A stretch of DNA of 64,000 bases from Pseudomonas californiensis (GCF_021147775.1 NZ_JAGTPK010000002.1:248001-312000), one strand, 5' to 3'. Counted from the first letter of the stretch, positions 17,596-27,977 are shown. Notes: generated by a model from the letters alone, not told the origin. A program made the numbers and translations.

Positions 17596-18704
17596 TGGCC
17601 GAGATCCGTTTGCAGAACCTGGCCCACAGCTACAGCGCCAACCCGGGCCCGGACGATTACGCGATTCGCGAGATGAGCCACATCTGGGAGCAGGGCGGGG
17701 CTTATGCCCTGCTGGGGCCTTCGGGATGCGGCAAGTCCACGTTGCTCAATATTATCTCCGGGCTGCTGAGTCCTTCTCAGGGTCAGGTGCTGTTCGATTC
17801 CAAAGTGGTCAACGATCTGCCGCCCGAGCACCGCAACATTGCTCAGGTTTTCCAGTTTCCGGTGATCTACGACACCATGACGGTGTTCGATAACCTGGCG
17901 TTCCCGCTGCGCAATCAAGGCATGGACAAGGCGCGTATTCTTGCCAAGGTCAATGAAATCGCCGATGTGCTGGACCTGCAGCCGTTACTTAAAAAGAAGG
18001 CTCGCAACCTGACGGCGGATGAAAAGCAGAAGGTGTCCATGGGCCGCGGGCTGGTGCGTGATGACGTATCAGCCATCCTGTTCGACGAGCCGCTGACGGT
18101 TATCGACCCGCATTTGAAGTGGAAACTGCGCCGCAAGCTCAAGCAGATTCACGAGCAGTTCAACATCACCATGGTCTACGTCACCCACGACCAGTTGGAG
18201 GCTTCGACCTTCGCGGACAAGATCGCGGTGATGTATGGCGGCCAGATCGTTCAGTTCGGCACGCCTCGTGAACTGTTCGAAAAGCCTCGGCATACGTTTG
18301 TCGGCTACTTCATCGGCAGCCCCGGCATGAATCTGATCGAGGTGCAGCCCCAGGGTGATGGTGTCGGCTTTGGTGATGTTCACGTGCCGCTGTCTGGTCT
18401 GTTGCAACAATTGATTGCGCGCACCTCGTTCACCAGCCTGAAGATCGGCATTCGGCCCGAGTTCGTGCATGTGTGGGAAGGCCCGTATGAGGATGCGATG
18501 TGCGCCGAGGTGGTGTACGTCGAAGATCTCGGCACCTACAAGATCCTGACGCTGTCGCTGGCCGGGCAAAAGCTCAAAGTGCGTATGCCTGAAGACAAAC
18601 CGGTGCCACAAGGTCAGGCGTGGATCAGTTTCCCCTCGCAATGGCTGATGGTGTACGCCGATGACTTCCTGCTTGAGCCCACTCCAGAGCGAGGCGCGCC
18701 ATGA
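17595..18704 (+). CDS. ABC transporter ATP-binding subunit 2 (GlpT-like)
   Basis: A 369-residue second ATPase of the same transporter. Walker A GPSGCGKST, Walker B AILFDEPLTVIDP and the switch region VTHDQLEASTFAD are normal, but the signature loop reads LTADEKQKVSMGRGL instead of LSGGQ. The two ATPases are thus complementary: subunit 1 keeps LSGGQ and lacks the switch His, while subunit 2 lacks LSGGQ and keeps the His. They probably form an obligate heterodimer with one consensus and one degenerate ATP site. The C-terminal TOBE region runs from about residue 240. Overlaps both neighbours by 1-4 bases. Confidence 0.87.
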   Translation: MAEIRLQNLAHSYSANPGPDDYAIREMSHIWEQGGAYALLGPSGCGKSTLLNIISGLLSPSQGQVLFDSKVVNDLPPEHRNIAQVFQFPVIYDTMTVFDNLAFPLRNQGMDKARILAKVNEIADVLDLQPLLKKKARNLTADEKQKVSMGRGLVRDDVSAILFDEPLTVIDPHLKWKLRRKLKQIHEQFNITMVYVTHDQLEASTFADKIAVMYGGQIVQFGTPRELFEKPRHTFVGYFIGSPGMNLIEVQPQGDGVGFGDVHVPLSGLLQQLIARTSFTSLKIGIRPEFVHVWEGPYEDAMCAEVVYVEDLGTYKILTLSLAGQKLKVRMPEDKPVPQGQAWISFPSQWLMVYADDFLLEPTPERGAP

Positions 18705-19570
18705 ATAACAAGGTCCAGAACAACAAGGCGTGGTGGCTGGTACTGCCGGTCTTCCTGCTGGTGGCATTCAGCGCCATTATTCCGATGATGACGGTGGTCA
18801 ACTATTCGGTGCAGGACATTTTCGACCAGTCCAGCCGCTACTTTGTGGGCGCCGACTGGTTCAGGCAGGTTCTGCAGGATCCGCGTCTGCACGATTCGCT
18901 GCTGCGTCAGTTCATCTACTCGGGCAGTGTGCTGCTGATCGAGATCCCATTGGGTATCGCGGTTGCACTGTGCATGCCGACCAAGGGCCGCTGGTCGACG
19001 GTCTGCCTGATTCTGATGACCATTCCGTTGCTCATTCCCTGGAACGTGGTGGGTACCATCTGGCAGATCTTCGGTCGTGGTGACATTGGTCTGCTGGGTT
19101 ATACGCTGAACAATGTTTTCCACATCAATTACAACTATGCGGCCAACGCGTCGGATGCCTGGGTCACAGTGCTGGTCATTGACGTCTGGCACTGGACGTC
19201 GCTGGTGGCGCTGCTGAGCTACTCCGGGCTGCGGGCGATTCCGGACGTTTATTACCAGGCGGCGCGGATCGACCGGGCTTCGGGCTGGGCGATATTCCGG
19301 CACATTCAACTGCCGAAGATGAAGAGCGTGCTGTTGATCGCTGTGATGCTGCGGTTCATGGACAGCTTCATGATTTACACCGAGCCGTTTGTGCTCACCG
19401 GTGGTGGTCCGGGTAACGCCACCACTTTCCTCAGCCAGACCCTGACGACCATGGCCCTCGGACAATTCGACCTTGGCCCGGCAGCAGCTTTCTCGCTGGT
19501 GTATTTCCTGATCATTCTGCTGGTGTCGTGGGTGTTCTACACCGCCATGACCCACAGCGAAAAGAATTGA
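18701..19570 (+). CDS. ABC transporter permease 1 (MalF-like)
   Basis: A 289-residue inner-membrane permease with six predicted segments. The EAA loop that docks with the ATPases reads YYQAARIDRASGWAIFRHIQLP. It starts within the stop of the preceding ATPase gene (ATGA) and is followed 10 bases later by the second permease. By position and sequence it corresponds to GlpP of the rhizobial glycerol transporter and forms the channel with the next protein. Confidence 0.9.
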   Translation: MNNKVQNNKAWWLVLPVFLLVAFSAIIPMMTVVNYSVQDIFDQSSRYFVGADWFRQVLQDPRLHDSLLRQFIYSGSVLLIEIPLGIAVALCMPTKGRWSTVCLILMTIPLLIPWNVVGTIWQIFGRGDIGLLGYTLNNVFHINYNYAANASDAWVTVLVIDVWHWTSLVALLSYSGLRAIPDVYYQAARIDRASGWAIFRHIQLPKMKSVLLIAVMLRFMDSFMIYTEPFVLTGGGPGNATTFLSQTLTTMALGQFDLGPAAAFSLVYFLIILLVSWVFYTAMTHSEKN

Positions 19571-19580
19571 GGATCTGGTC

Positions 19581-20381
19581 ATGGGTCTGCGCAAAATCAT
19601 ACCGTTGTGGATTTACCTGCTCTTTCTGTTGGTGCCGATCTATTGGCTGGTCAATATGTCGTTCAAGACCAACACCGAAATCCTTGGCGGCCTGACGCTG
19701 TGGCCGCAGGATTTCACGCTGGCAAACTACAAGGTGATCTTTACTGACGAGAGCTGGTACAGCGGTTACATCAATTCGCTGTACTACGTTTGCCTGAATA
19801 CCGTGATATCGCTGAGTGTTGCTTTGCCAGCGGCCTATGCGTTTTCACGCTATCGTTTCCTCGGCGACAAGCACCTGTTCTTCTGGTTGCTGACCAACCG
19901 CATGGCGCCACCTGCAGTGTTTCTGCTGCCGTTCTTCCAGCTATATTCGTCTATCGGTCTGTTTGACACGCACATCGCCGTAGCGCTGGCGCATTGCCTG
20001 TTCAACGTACCGTTGGCGGTGTGGATTCTGGAGGGCTTCATGTCGGGGGTTCCGAAAGAGATCGACGAAACTGCCTACATCGACGGTTACAGCTTTCCCA
20101 AGTTCTTCGGCAAGATTTTCATCCCGCTGATTGGCTCCGGTATCGGTGTGACGGCGTTCTTCTGTTTCATGTTTTCCTGGGTCGAGCTGTTGCTGGCGCG
20201 CACCCTGACATCGGTCAACGCCAAACCCATCGCGGCAGTCATGACGCGTACGGTGTCGGCATCGGGTATTGACTGGGGGGTGCTGGCGGCGGCGGGAGTA
20301 CTGACTATCCTGCCGGGCATGCTGGTGATCTGGTTTGTTCGCAACCACGTGGTCAAGGGCTTCGCCCTTGGTCGTGTCTGA
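19581..20381 (+). CDS. ABC transporter permease 2 (MalG-like)
   Basis: A 266-residue inner-membrane permease, partner of the preceding one. The first segment IIPLWIYLLFLLVPIYWLV is followed by the MalG-typical NMSFKTNTEI, and the EAA loop reads EIDETAYIDGYSFPKFFGKIFIPL. The C-terminus VVKGFALGRV is typical of MalG-like permeases. It lies 12 bases before the small membrane protein gene, all in one operon. Confidence 0.9.
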   Translation: MGLRKIIPLWIYLLFLLVPIYWLVNMSFKTNTEILGGLTLWPQDFTLANYKVIFTDESWYSGYINSLYYVCLNTVISLSVALPAAYAFSRYRFLGDKHLFFWLLTNRMAPPAVFLLPFFQLYSSIGLFDTHIAVALAHCLFNVPLAVWILEGFMSGVPKEIDETAYIDGYSFPKFFGKIFIPLIGSGIGVTAFFCFMFSWVELLLARTLTSVNAKPIAAVMTRTVSASGIDWGVLAAAGVLTILPGMLVIWFVRNHVVKGFALGRV

Positions 20382-20393
20382 GGAGGGCGAGAT

Positions 20394-20666
20394 ATGGAAT
20401 GGATGGCCTGGACACCGCTGACAGCGGCCTTTTTCGGCGGTATTGCATTGCTGCTGGCAGGCATGACGGTCTGGGAGCTGAGCTCCCCGGGTGTCGAAAA
20501 ACGTGGTTTTCTACCGATCGTCACCAGTCGTGGTGATCGGCTGTTCATCGGACTGCTGGTAAGTGCCTACCTGCACTTGCTGGTCATCGGCGTGACTGAC
20601 TGGAGTGTCTGGGTCGCCTCGCTGATATCGCTGGTGTGGTTGTTGGTCGTAATGCGTTGGGGGTAG
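20394..20666 (+). CDS. DUF2160 small membrane protein of the ABC operon
   Basis: A 90-residue protein with three hydrophobic segments (about 8-27, 47-66 and 70-87) and the motif WELSSPGVEKRGFLPIVTSRGDRLF in the first loop. This is the DUF2160 family, found almost only inside GlpSTPQV-like transporter operons. A strong AGGAGGG ribosome site precedes the ATG. Because it is always with the transporter, it is probably an accessory membrane subunit, but no molecular role is established. Confidence 0.85.
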   Translation: MEWMAWTPLTAAFFGGIALLLAGMTVWELSSPGVEKRGFLPIVTSRGDRLFIGLLVSAYLHLLVIGVTDWSVWVASLISLVWLLVVMRWG

Positions 20667-20735
20667 CCGAGCTATTGTTTTCGTACCGGAACCCGGTCGA
20701 AAGACGGGCTGCGTAATCATCATCTAGAGGTGTCT

Positions 20736-22541
20736 ATGTTCTACAAAAACAACAAGCTGAGACATAGCGTGGCGTTGGCTTCGATGCTGGCGTGCAGTGG
20801 ATTGAGCGTGACGGCCTGGGCAGATGCCTATCAGGATGCCGCGAAAAAATGGGCAGGTACTGAGTTCAAGCCTTCGACCCTCAGCTCCGAGCAGCAACTG
20901 GCGGAGCTTGAGTGGTTCATCAAGGCGGCCGAGCCGTTCCGTGGCATGGACATCAAGGTGGTGTCGGAAACCCTGACCACGCATGAGTACGAATCGAAAG
21001 TGCTGGCCAAGGCCTTCACTGAAATCACCGGCATCAAGGTCACTCACGACCTGCTGCAGGAAGGTGATGTGATCGAGAAGCTGCAGACCGCCATGCAGTC
21101 GGACAAAAGTATCTATGACGGCTGGGTCAATGACTCGGACCTGATCGGTACGCACATGCGTTACGGCAAGGCCATGTCGCTGACTGATCTGATGGCCAGT
21201 CCGGAAGGCGCCAAGGCGACATCGCCAACGCTGGACCTCAAGGACTTCATCGGTACCTCGTTCACCACGTCGCCGGAAGTGAAAGACGCGTCCGGCAAGG
21301 TCATCGTCGAATCCAAGCTGTATCAACTGCCCGACCAGCAATTTGCCAACCTGTACTGGTTCCGCGCCGACTGGTTCGAGCGTGCTGACCTGAAAGAAAA
21401 GTTCAAGGCCAAGTACGGTTACGAGCTGGGTGTACCAGTCAACTGGTCGGCTTATGAAGACATTGCCAAGTTCTTCAGCGAAGACGTCAAGATGATTGAC
21501 GGCAAGAAAGTTTACGGCCACATGGACTATGGCAAGAAAGACCCATCGCTGGGCTGGCGCTTCACCGATGCCTGGTTCTCGATGGCGGGCAGCGGCGACA
21601 AGGGCTTGCCGAACGGCTTGCCAGTGGACGAGTGGGGTATCCGCGTAGAGGCCTGCCATCCGGTGGGTTCCAGCATCACCCGGGGTGGCGATACCAACGG
21701 CCCGGCTGCTGTCTTCGCAACCCAGAAGTACATCGACTGGCTCAAGGCCTATGCACCGCCTGAAGCAGCTGGCATGACGTTCTCTGAATCCGGTCCCGTG
21801 CCGTCTCAGGGTAACGTTGCCCAACAGATCTTCTGGTACACCGCTTTCACGGCCGACATGACCAAGCCTGGCCTGCCAGTGATGAACGCCGACGGCACGC
21901 CGAAGTGGCGTATGGCGCCTTCACCCAAAGGTCCGTACTGGAAAGAAGGCATGAAACTGGGCTATCAGGACGTGGGTTCGTGGACCTTCCTGAAGTCTTC
22001 CGACGAGAAAAAACGTCTGGCGGCCTGGCTGTATGCGCAGTTCGTGACGTCCAAGTCGGTATCGCTGAAGAAAACCATCGTCGGCCTGACGCCGATCCGC
22101 GAGTCGGACATCAACTCCAAGGAAATGACCGAGCTGGCGCCTAAACTCGGTGGTCTGGTCGAGTTCTACCGCAGCCCGGCTCGCGTGCAATGGTCGCCGA
22201 CCGGCACCAACGTTCCGGATTATCCGAAGCTGGCGCAGTTGTGGTGGAGCCATGTGGCTGAAGCTGTAACCGGTGAGAAAACCGCCCAGGCTGCACTGGA
22301 CGGGCTGGCCAAGGACCAGGATGCGATCATGACGCGCATCGAGCGTTCCAAGGTTCAGGATGCCAGTGGTTGTGCACCGAAGATGAACCCTGAAACCTCG
22401 GCCGAAGAGTGGTACACCAAGGCAGAGAAGAGCAACGGCGCGTTCCTCGCACCACAGCGCAAGCTGGCCAACGAGAAACCGAAGGGTGAAACCATTGCTT
22501 ATGCCGACCTGCTGAAAAGCTGGGAAGCTGCCAAGAAGTAA
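20736..22541 (+). CDS. Periplasmic solute-binding protein of the ABC operon (GlpV-like)
   Basis: A 601-residue binding protein, long for family 1, with a Sec signal peptide ending near LSVTAWADA (about residue 30 from ATG 20736). The ATG at 20736 is preferred over the GTG at 20730 because AGAGG at 20726-20730 is then 5 bases away. The mature protein contains conserved KVVSETLTTHEYESKVLAKAF and LPDQQFANLYWFRADWFERADL. It is the last gene of the sigma-54-controlled operon, 69 bases after the DUF2160 gene. Homologues in Rhizobium bind glycerol; assigning glycerol here is inference from synteny and family. Confidence 0.88.
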   Translation: MFYKNNKLRHSVALASMLACSGLSVTAWADAYQDAAKKWAGTEFKPSTLSSEQQLAELEWFIKAAEPFRGMDIKVVSETLTTHEYESKVLAKAFTEITGIKVTHDLLQEGDVIEKLQTAMQSDKSIYDGWVNDSDLIGTHMRYGKAMSLTDLMASPEGAKATSPTLDLKDFIGTSFTTSPEVKDASGKVIVESKLYQLPDQQFANLYWFRADWFERADLKEKFKAKYGYELGVPVNWSAYEDIAKFFSEDVKMIDGKKVYGHMDYGKKDPSLGWRFTDAWFSMAGSGDKGLPNGLPVDEWGIRVEACHPVGSSITRGGDTNGPAAVFATQKYIDWLKAYAPPEAAGMTFSESGPVPSQGNVAQQIFWYTAFTADMTKPGLPVMNADGTPKWRMAPSPKGPYWKEGMKLGYQDVGSWTFLKSSDEKKRLAAWLYAQFVTSKSVSLKKTIVGLTPIRESDINSKEMTELAPKLGGLVEFYRSPARVQWSPTGTNVPDYPKLAQLWWSHVAEAVTGEKTAQAALDGLAKDQDAIMTRIERSKVQDASGCAPKMNPETSAEEWYTKAEKSNGAFLAPQRKLANEKPKGETIAYADLLKSWEAAKK

Positions 22542-22571
22542 GCGGTGAAACAGCCAGTCATGGCGAAATGC

Positions 22572-22599
22572 AAAACGGCACCTCTTGAGGTGCCGTTTT
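22572..22599. terminator. Bidirectional terminator between the ABC operon and folD
   Basis: The 13-bp perfect stem AAAACGGCACCTC / GAGGTGCCGTTTT with a 2-base core loop has A and T runs on both sides, so it serves both the plus-strand operon and minus-strand folD. Confidence 0.9.
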
Positions 22600-22645
22600 C
22601 ATTGGTGCGTTTTGCAGCGGTGCTGATCGCAGTCCGCAGCAATGA

Positions 22646-23500
<855 letters not shown>

Positions 23501-23610
23501 GACGCGTGATTAACCATCGAGAGGAAATAAAATGAGCGCGCATTCTCGCATGACATGACGCGAGGGCAAAGGCGCGTCATCGGCATATTCAGCTAACTCC
23601 TTTATCTTGC

Positions 23611-23658
23611 TGAATTTTTTTTAAAAAAGAGTTGACGACCTTGGGGGGCGTCTATAAG
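23611..23658 (+). promoter_or_regulatory. Strong promoter of the tRNA operon
   Basis: TTGACG at 23632-23637 and TATAAG at 23653-23658 are 15 bp apart, preceded by an A/T-rich stretch (23611-23630) that resembles an UP element. The leader (about 23665-23796) has no ORF but contains the direct repeat AGCACTGGTT at 23686-23695 and 23701-23710. Confidence 0.65.
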
Positions 23659-23796
23659 ATTCGTCGCACTTGCCGGGCAGAGCCCAGCACTGGTTAAGCT
23701 AGCACTGGTTGATTAGGTCAGGCAGAGTTGCAAATCGGCTCGGTGTGATTGAAAGCCTTTTAATTTGTTCTCCTTAAAAGAATGCAGATTATATAA

Positions 23797-23873
23797 GTGC
23801 CCGTAGCTCAGCTGGATAGAGCATCCGCCTTCTAAGCGGATGGTCGCAGGTTCGAGTCCTGCCGGGTGCGCCA
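23797..23873 (+). tRNA. tRNA-Arg (TCT)
   Basis: A 77-base cloverleaf with encoded CCA. The acceptor stem pairs 23797-23803 with 23863-23869 (two G-U pairs), followed by the discriminator G at 23870. The anticodon loop CTTCTAA gives TCT, and the T arm GCAGGTTCGAGTCCTGC is perfect. First gene of the tRNA operon. Confidence 0.95.
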
Positions 23874-23923
23874 TTCAAGGCAGCTTTGGCGCAGCAAGTA
23901 AGTTGTACCGGTCACGCAATATG

Positions 23924-23999
23924 GTGGGCGTAGCTCAGTTGGTAGAGCACAGGATTGTGACTCCTGTTGTCGTGGGTTCGATCCCCATCGTCCACCCCA
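23924..23999 (+). tRNA. tRNA-His (GTG)
   Basis: A 76-base cloverleaf with CCA. The anticodon loop TTGTGAC gives GTG. The base before position 1 is G (23923) and faces C73 at 23996, the special G-1:C73 pair of tRNA-His, so the mature RNA probably starts at 23923. Confidence 0.95.
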
Positions 24000-24009
24000 T
24001 ATTAAGAAG

Positions 24010-24037
24010 GGCGCCAGACTTATAATCTGGCGCCTTT
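24010..24037 (+). terminator. Hairpin between tRNA-His and tRNA-Leu
   Basis: GGCGCCAGA at 24010-24018 pairs with TCTGGCGCC at 24026-24034 around CTTATAA, followed by only TTT. It may be a partial terminator or a processing signal that lowers tRNA-Leu output. Confidence 0.55.
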
Positions 24038-24055
24038 GCTTTAAAAGTTTCTAAT

Positions 24056-24140
24056 GCGGATGTGGTGGAATTGGTAGACACACTGGATTTAGGTTCCAGC
24101 GCCGCAAGGTGTGAGAGTTCGAGTCTCTCCGTCCGCACCA
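24056..24140 (+). tRNA. tRNA-Leu (TAG)
   Basis: An 85-base class II tRNA with a long variable arm and encoded CCA. The anticodon loop TTTAGGT gives TAG. The acceptor stem GCGGATG pairs with CGTCCGC (one G-U). Last gene of the operon, followed by a terminator. Confidence 0.95.
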
Positions 24141-24178
24141 AGATACAAGTAGCCTGAGTGATTCTATCGGGTTGCGAG

Positions 24179-24205
24179 AAAAAGCCGCCTAGTGCGGCTT
24201 TTTTT
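24179..24205 (+). terminator. Terminator of the tRNA operon
   Basis: AAAAAGCCGC pairs with GCGGCTTTTT around CTAGT, and the T-run continues. From here to the tig start (24512) no gene is seen. A TAGAAT at 24445-24450 with GTGACT 17 bp upstream is a possible tig promoter. Confidence 0.9.
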
Positions 24206-24511
24206 GTTTCAGCGTATTGGTTTCATCGTCTCGCTGGTCCGGTGGCCTGCTGCCGCTGGTCGAGTGGGGCGCGCTACGTGGATGGAATCGGTAGTGGTCC
24301 GGCGCAGATGCTTCCTTACATGAAGGCCGTGCCAGACGCTTCGCCGACTGTGCGATGTGATTGTTCGCCTCGCCGGTCGACGCTCCGATTTCTTCCTCTT
24401 AACCTGCCCTTTTTCACTAGGGTGACTTCTTGAGAATGACCCACTAGAATGCATGCCCTTGATTCTGGGGTCGGAAACGGCCGGCTAACGTCTGTGCAAC
24501 GAGGAATATCC

Positions 24512-25822
24512 ATGCAAGTTTCTGTTGAAAATACTTCCGCTCTTGAGCGCCGCATGACCATTGGCGTGCCTGCCGAACGCATCGAGACTGAAGTCAACAA
24601 GCGTCTGCAGCAGACCGCCCGTAAAGCCAAGATCCCGGGCTTCCGCCCAGGCAAAGTGCCTATGAGCGTTATCCGTCAGCGTTATGAAGATGGCGCGCGT
24701 CAGGAAGCACTGGGTGATCTGATTCAGGCTACCTTCTATGAAGCAGTGGTCGAGCAGAAGCTGAACCCGGCTGGCGCACCATCGGTAGAGCCCAAGTCCT
24801 TCGAAAAGGGCAAGGACCTGGAATACATCGCCACGTTCGAAGTATTCCCTGAGTTCACCGTTGCCGGTTTCGACGGCATCGCGGTAGAGCGCCTGTCTGC
24901 TGAAGTGGCCGACGGCGATCTGGACAACATGCTGGAAGTGCTGCGCAAGCAGAACGTCCGTTTTGAAGAGGCCGCTCGCGCCGCTCAGAACGAAGACCAG
25001 CTGAACATCGATTTCGTGGGCAAGGTTGACGGCGAAGTCTTCGCTGGCGGTTCTGCTACCGGTACCCAGCTGGTTCTGGGTTCTGGCCGCATGATCCCTG
25101 GTTTCGAAGATGGTCTGGTTGGCGCCAAGGCGGGCGAAGAGCGCGTTCTGAACGTCACGTTCCCGGACGATTATCAGAACCTTGAGCTGGCCGGCAAGGC
25201 AGCCGAGTTCACCGTCACCGTCAACACTGTTTCCGAGCCAAAGCTGCCTGAGCTGAACGAAGAGTTCTTCAAGCAGTTCGGCATCAAGGAAACCGGCATC
25301 GACGGCTTCCGCACCGAAGTTCGCAAGAACATGGAGCGCGAGCTGCGTCAGGCGATCAAATCCAAGGTCAAGAATCAGGTCATGGACGGTCTGTTGGCTG
25401 CCAACCCGATCGAAGTGCCTAAATCGCTGCTGGAAAACGAAGTAAACCGTCTGCGCGTGCAGGCTGTTCAGCAGTTCGGCGGCAACATCAAGCCTGACCA
25501 ACTGCCGGCAGAGCTGTTCGAAGAGCAGGCCAAGCGTCGCGTTGAGCTGGGTCTGATCGTTGCTGAAGTCGTCAAGCAGTTCGACCTGAAGCCTGATGAC
25601 GCTCGCGTTCGCGACCTGATTCAGGAAATGGCTTCCGCTTACCAGGAGCCTGAGCAGGTCGTGGCCTGGTACTACAAGAACGAGCAGCAGATGAACGAAG
25701 TACGTTCTGTTGTGCTCGAAGAGCAAGTTGTAGATACTGTTTTGCAGAAAGCTAGCGTGACCGACAAATCGGTCTCCTACGAAGAAGCTGTCAAGCCGGT
25801 GGAAGCTCCAAAAGCCGACTGA
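24512..25822 (+). CDS. tig: Trigger factor, ribosome-bound chaperone and prolyl isomerase
   Basis: Trigger factor binds ribosomal protein L23 at the exit tunnel and shields nascent chains. The 436-residue protein has the N-terminal ribosome-binding domain with FRPGKVP (the GFRxGKxP signature, about residues 43-51), a central FKBP domain (about 150-245) and a helical C-terminal cradle. The ATG at 24512 has GAGGAA 6 bases upstream; an in-frame ATG 21 codons earlier gives no family sequence. It begins the tig-clpP-clpX-lon-hupB-ppiD quality-control cluster. Confidence 0.97.
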   Translation: MQVSVENTSALERRMTIGVPAERIETEVNKRLQQTARKAKIPGFRPGKVPMSVIRQRYEDGARQEALGDLIQATFYEAVVEQKLNPAGAPSVEPKSFEKGKDLEYIATFEVFPEFTVAGFDGIAVERLSAEVADGDLDNMLEVLRKQNVRFEEAARAAQNEDQLNIDFVGKVDGEVFAGGSATGTQLVLGSGRMIPGFEDGLVGAKAGEERVLNVTFPDDYQNLELAGKAAEFTVTVNTVSEPKLPELNEEFFKQFGIKETGIDGFRTEVRKNMERELRQAIKSKVKNQVMDGLLAANPIEVPKSLLENEVNRLRVQAVQQFGGNIKPDQLPAELFEEQAKRRVELGLIVAEVVKQFDLKPDDARVRDLIQEMASAYQEPEQVVAWYYKNEQQMNEVRSVVLEEQVVDTVLQKASVTDKSVSYEEAVKPVEAPKAD

Positions 25823-25847
25823 TTTCTCCTTTCGTTCGAAAACACTC

Positions 25848-25873
25848 ACAAGCCAGCCTTCGCGCTGGCTTGT
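25848..25873 (+). terminator. Hairpin between tig and clpP
   Basis: ACAAGCCAGC at 25848-25857 pairs with GCTGGCTTGT at 25864-25873 around CTTCGC. No T-run follows, so it may only partly stop tig transcripts or protect their 3' ends. Confidence 0.5.
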
Positions 25874-25913
25874 GCGTATTCAAGACTCGACTATTTGGGA
25901 GTGAATGCAGGAC

Positions 25914-26555
25914 ATGTCCCGCAATTCTTATATTCAGCAGAACTCTGACATCCAGGCCGCTGGCGGCCTGGTCCCGATGGTTATCGAGCAGTCCGCCCGT
26001 GGCGAACGCGCCTATGACATCTACTCGCGCCTCCTCAAGGAGCGGGTGATCTTTATGGTTGGTCCGGTAGAGGACTACATGGCCAACCTTATCGCGGCGC
26101 AACTGCTGTTCCTTGAAGCGGAAAACCCGGACAAGGATATCCATCTCTACATCAACTCACCGGGCGGTTCGGTGACTGCAGGCATGTCGATCTACGACAC
26201 CATGCAGTTCATCAAGCCTGACGTGTCGACCATCTGTATCGGTCAGGCGTGCAGCATGGGTGCGTTCCTGCTGGCTGGCGGTGCAGAGGGCAAGCGTCAC
26301 TGCCTGCCGAACTCGCGCATGATGATTCACCAGCCACTGGGCGGTTTCCAGGGGCAGGCGTCGGACATCGACATTCATGCCAAGGAAATCCTGCATATTC
26401 GCCATCGTCTGAACTCGTTGCTGGCGCATCACACCGGTCAAAGCCTTGAGACCATCGAGCGTGATACCGAGCGTGACAACTTCATGAGCGCAGAGCGAGC
26501 AGCTGAATACGGCCTGATCGACTCGGTGATCAACAAGCGTCAAATGCCTGCCTAA
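25914..26555 (+). CDS. clpP: ATP-dependent Clp protease proteolytic subunit
   Basis: ClpP forms the tetradecameric serine-protease barrel that degrades proteins fed by ClpX or ClpA. It has 213 residues from ATG 25914 ([12 protein letters not shown]). The catalytic triad is Ser114 (GQACSMGAF), His139 ([10 protein letters not shown]) and Asp188 (ERDTERDN), exactly placed. An in-frame ATG at 25905 has the better ribosome-site spacing (GGGAG), so the native start could be three codons earlier. It is followed 106 bases later by clpX. Confidence 0.96.
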
Positions 26556-26661
26556 GCGGCTCAAAATGTAGGGGGTCGGCTCAGCTGACCGCCTGCGGAC
26601 TTGAAAAAGCCCGCAATAGCCTTCATCTTGTGTTGCAAGCCTACCGGATTGGATCGATCGA

Positions 26662-27945
26662 ATGACTGACACCCGCAACGGCGAGGACAACGGCAAATTG
26701 CTCTATTGCTCCTTCTGTGGCAAAAGCCAGCATGAAGTGCGTAAGTTGATTGCCGGCCCCTCGGTCTTTATCTGCGACGAGTGCGTCGACCTGTGCAATG
26801 ACATCATCCGCGAGGAGGTGCAGGAAGCACAGGCTGAAAGCAGCGCGCATAAATTGCCTTCGCCTAAAGAAATCAGCGGCATCCTTGACCAGTATGTAAT
26901 CGGTCAGGAGCGTGCCAAAAAGGTTCTCGCAGTAGCGGTGTACAACCACTACAAGCGTCTGAACCAGCGCGACAAGAAAAACGATGACGTGGAACTCGGC
27001 AAAAGCAACATCCTGCTGATCGGCCCTACGGGCTCAGGCAAGACGCTGCTGGCTGAAACACTGGCCCGCTTGCTTAATGTGCCGTTCACCATCGCTGACG
27101 CCACGACCCTGACCGAAGCAGGTTATGTCGGTGAGGACGTGGAAAACATTATTCAGAAGCTGTTGCAGAAATGTGATTACGACGTGGAGAAGGCCCAGAT
27201 GGGCATTGTCTACATCGATGAAATCGACAAGATTTCGCGCAAATCCGACAACCCTTCGATTACTCGTGACGTTTCCGGTGAAGGCGTGCAGCAAGCCCTG
27301 CTGAAACTGATCGAAGGTACCGTGGCTTCCGTTCCGCCCCAGGGCGGTCGCAAGCACCCACAGCAGGAATTCCTGCAGGTGGACACGCGTAACATCCTGT
27401 TTATCTGCGGTGGCGCCTTCTCGGGCCTGGAAAAGGTCATTCAAAACCGTTCCACCCGTGGCGGTATCGGTTTCAACGCCGAAGTCCGCAGCAAGGAAGA
27501 AGGCAAGAAGGTGGGCGAGTCCCTGCGTGAAGTCGAGCCTGACGATCTGGTCAAGTTCGGTCTCATCCCGGAATTCGTGGGCCGTTTGCCTGTATTGGCC
27601 ACGCTTGACGAGCTGGACGAGGCTGCGCTGATGCAGATCCTCACCGAGCCGAAGAACGCGCTGACCAAGCAGTACGCCAAGCTGTTTGAAATGGAAGGTG
27701 TGGACCTTGAGTTCCGCACTGACGCGCTGAAGTCGGTTGCTCGTCGCGCGCTTGAGCGCAAGACGGGGGCTCGTGGCTTGCGCTCCATACTCGAAGGCGT
27801 TCTGCTCGACACCATGTACGAAATCCCGTCGCAAACCGACGTGAGCAAGGTGGTGATCGACGAAAGCGTGATCGATGGCACGTCCAAGCCGTTGTTGATT
27901 TACGAAAACAGCGAGCCGCCTGCCAAGGTTGCTCCTGACGCGTGA
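26662..27945 (+). CDS. clpX: ATP-dependent Clp protease ATP-binding subunit ClpX
   Basis: ClpX is the AAA+ unfoldase that recognises substrates, including ssrA-tagged proteins, and passes them to ClpP. The 427-residue product has the N-terminal zinc finger (Cys16, Cys19, Cys38, Cys41), Walker [13 protein letters not shown] and Walker [11 protein letters not shown]. The pore loop GYVGEDVE, the IGF loop [12 protein letters not shown] that docks to ClpP and the sensor-2 motif TGARGLRSI are present. Standard clpP-clpX order. Confidence 0.97.
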   Translation: MTDTRNGEDNGKLLYCSFCGKSQHEVRKLIAGPSVFICDECVDLCNDIIREEVQEAQAESSAHKLPSPKEISGILDQYVIGQERAKKVLAVAVYNHYKRLNQRDKKNDDVELGKSNILLIGPTGSGKTLLAETLARLLNVPFTIADATTLTEAGYVGEDVENIIQKLLQKCDYDVEKAQMGIVYIDEIDKISRKSDNPSITRDVSGEGVQQALLKLIEGTVASVPPQGGRKHPQQEFLQVDTRNILFICGGAFSGLEKVIQNRSTRGGIGFNAEVRSKEEGKKVGESLREVEPDDLVKFGLIPEFVGRLPVLATLDELDEAALMQILTEPKNALTKQYAKLFEMEGVDLEFRTDALKSVARRALERKTGARGLRSILEGVLLDTMYEIPSQTDVSKVVIDESVIDGTSKPLLIYENSEPPAKVAPDA

Positions 27946-27977
27946 CAGGTAGTTCTGTCGCCGCGTGAAGAGACACG

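Noticed and set aside
23797..24140. Possible integrative-element attachment site in the tRNA genes
   Set aside because: All three tRNAs are complete, and the sequences on both sides are core genes (folD, tig) with no integrase and no repeat of a tRNA 3' end.
24206..24511. A small gene in the gap before tig
   Set aside because: Open frames of about 80-90 codons exist on both strands, but none has a ribosome site or plausible protein composition.
24485..25849. A 454-codon open frame on the minus strand over tig
   Set aside because: It mirrors the codon bias of tig; tig is unambiguous and nothing else supports the antisense frame.
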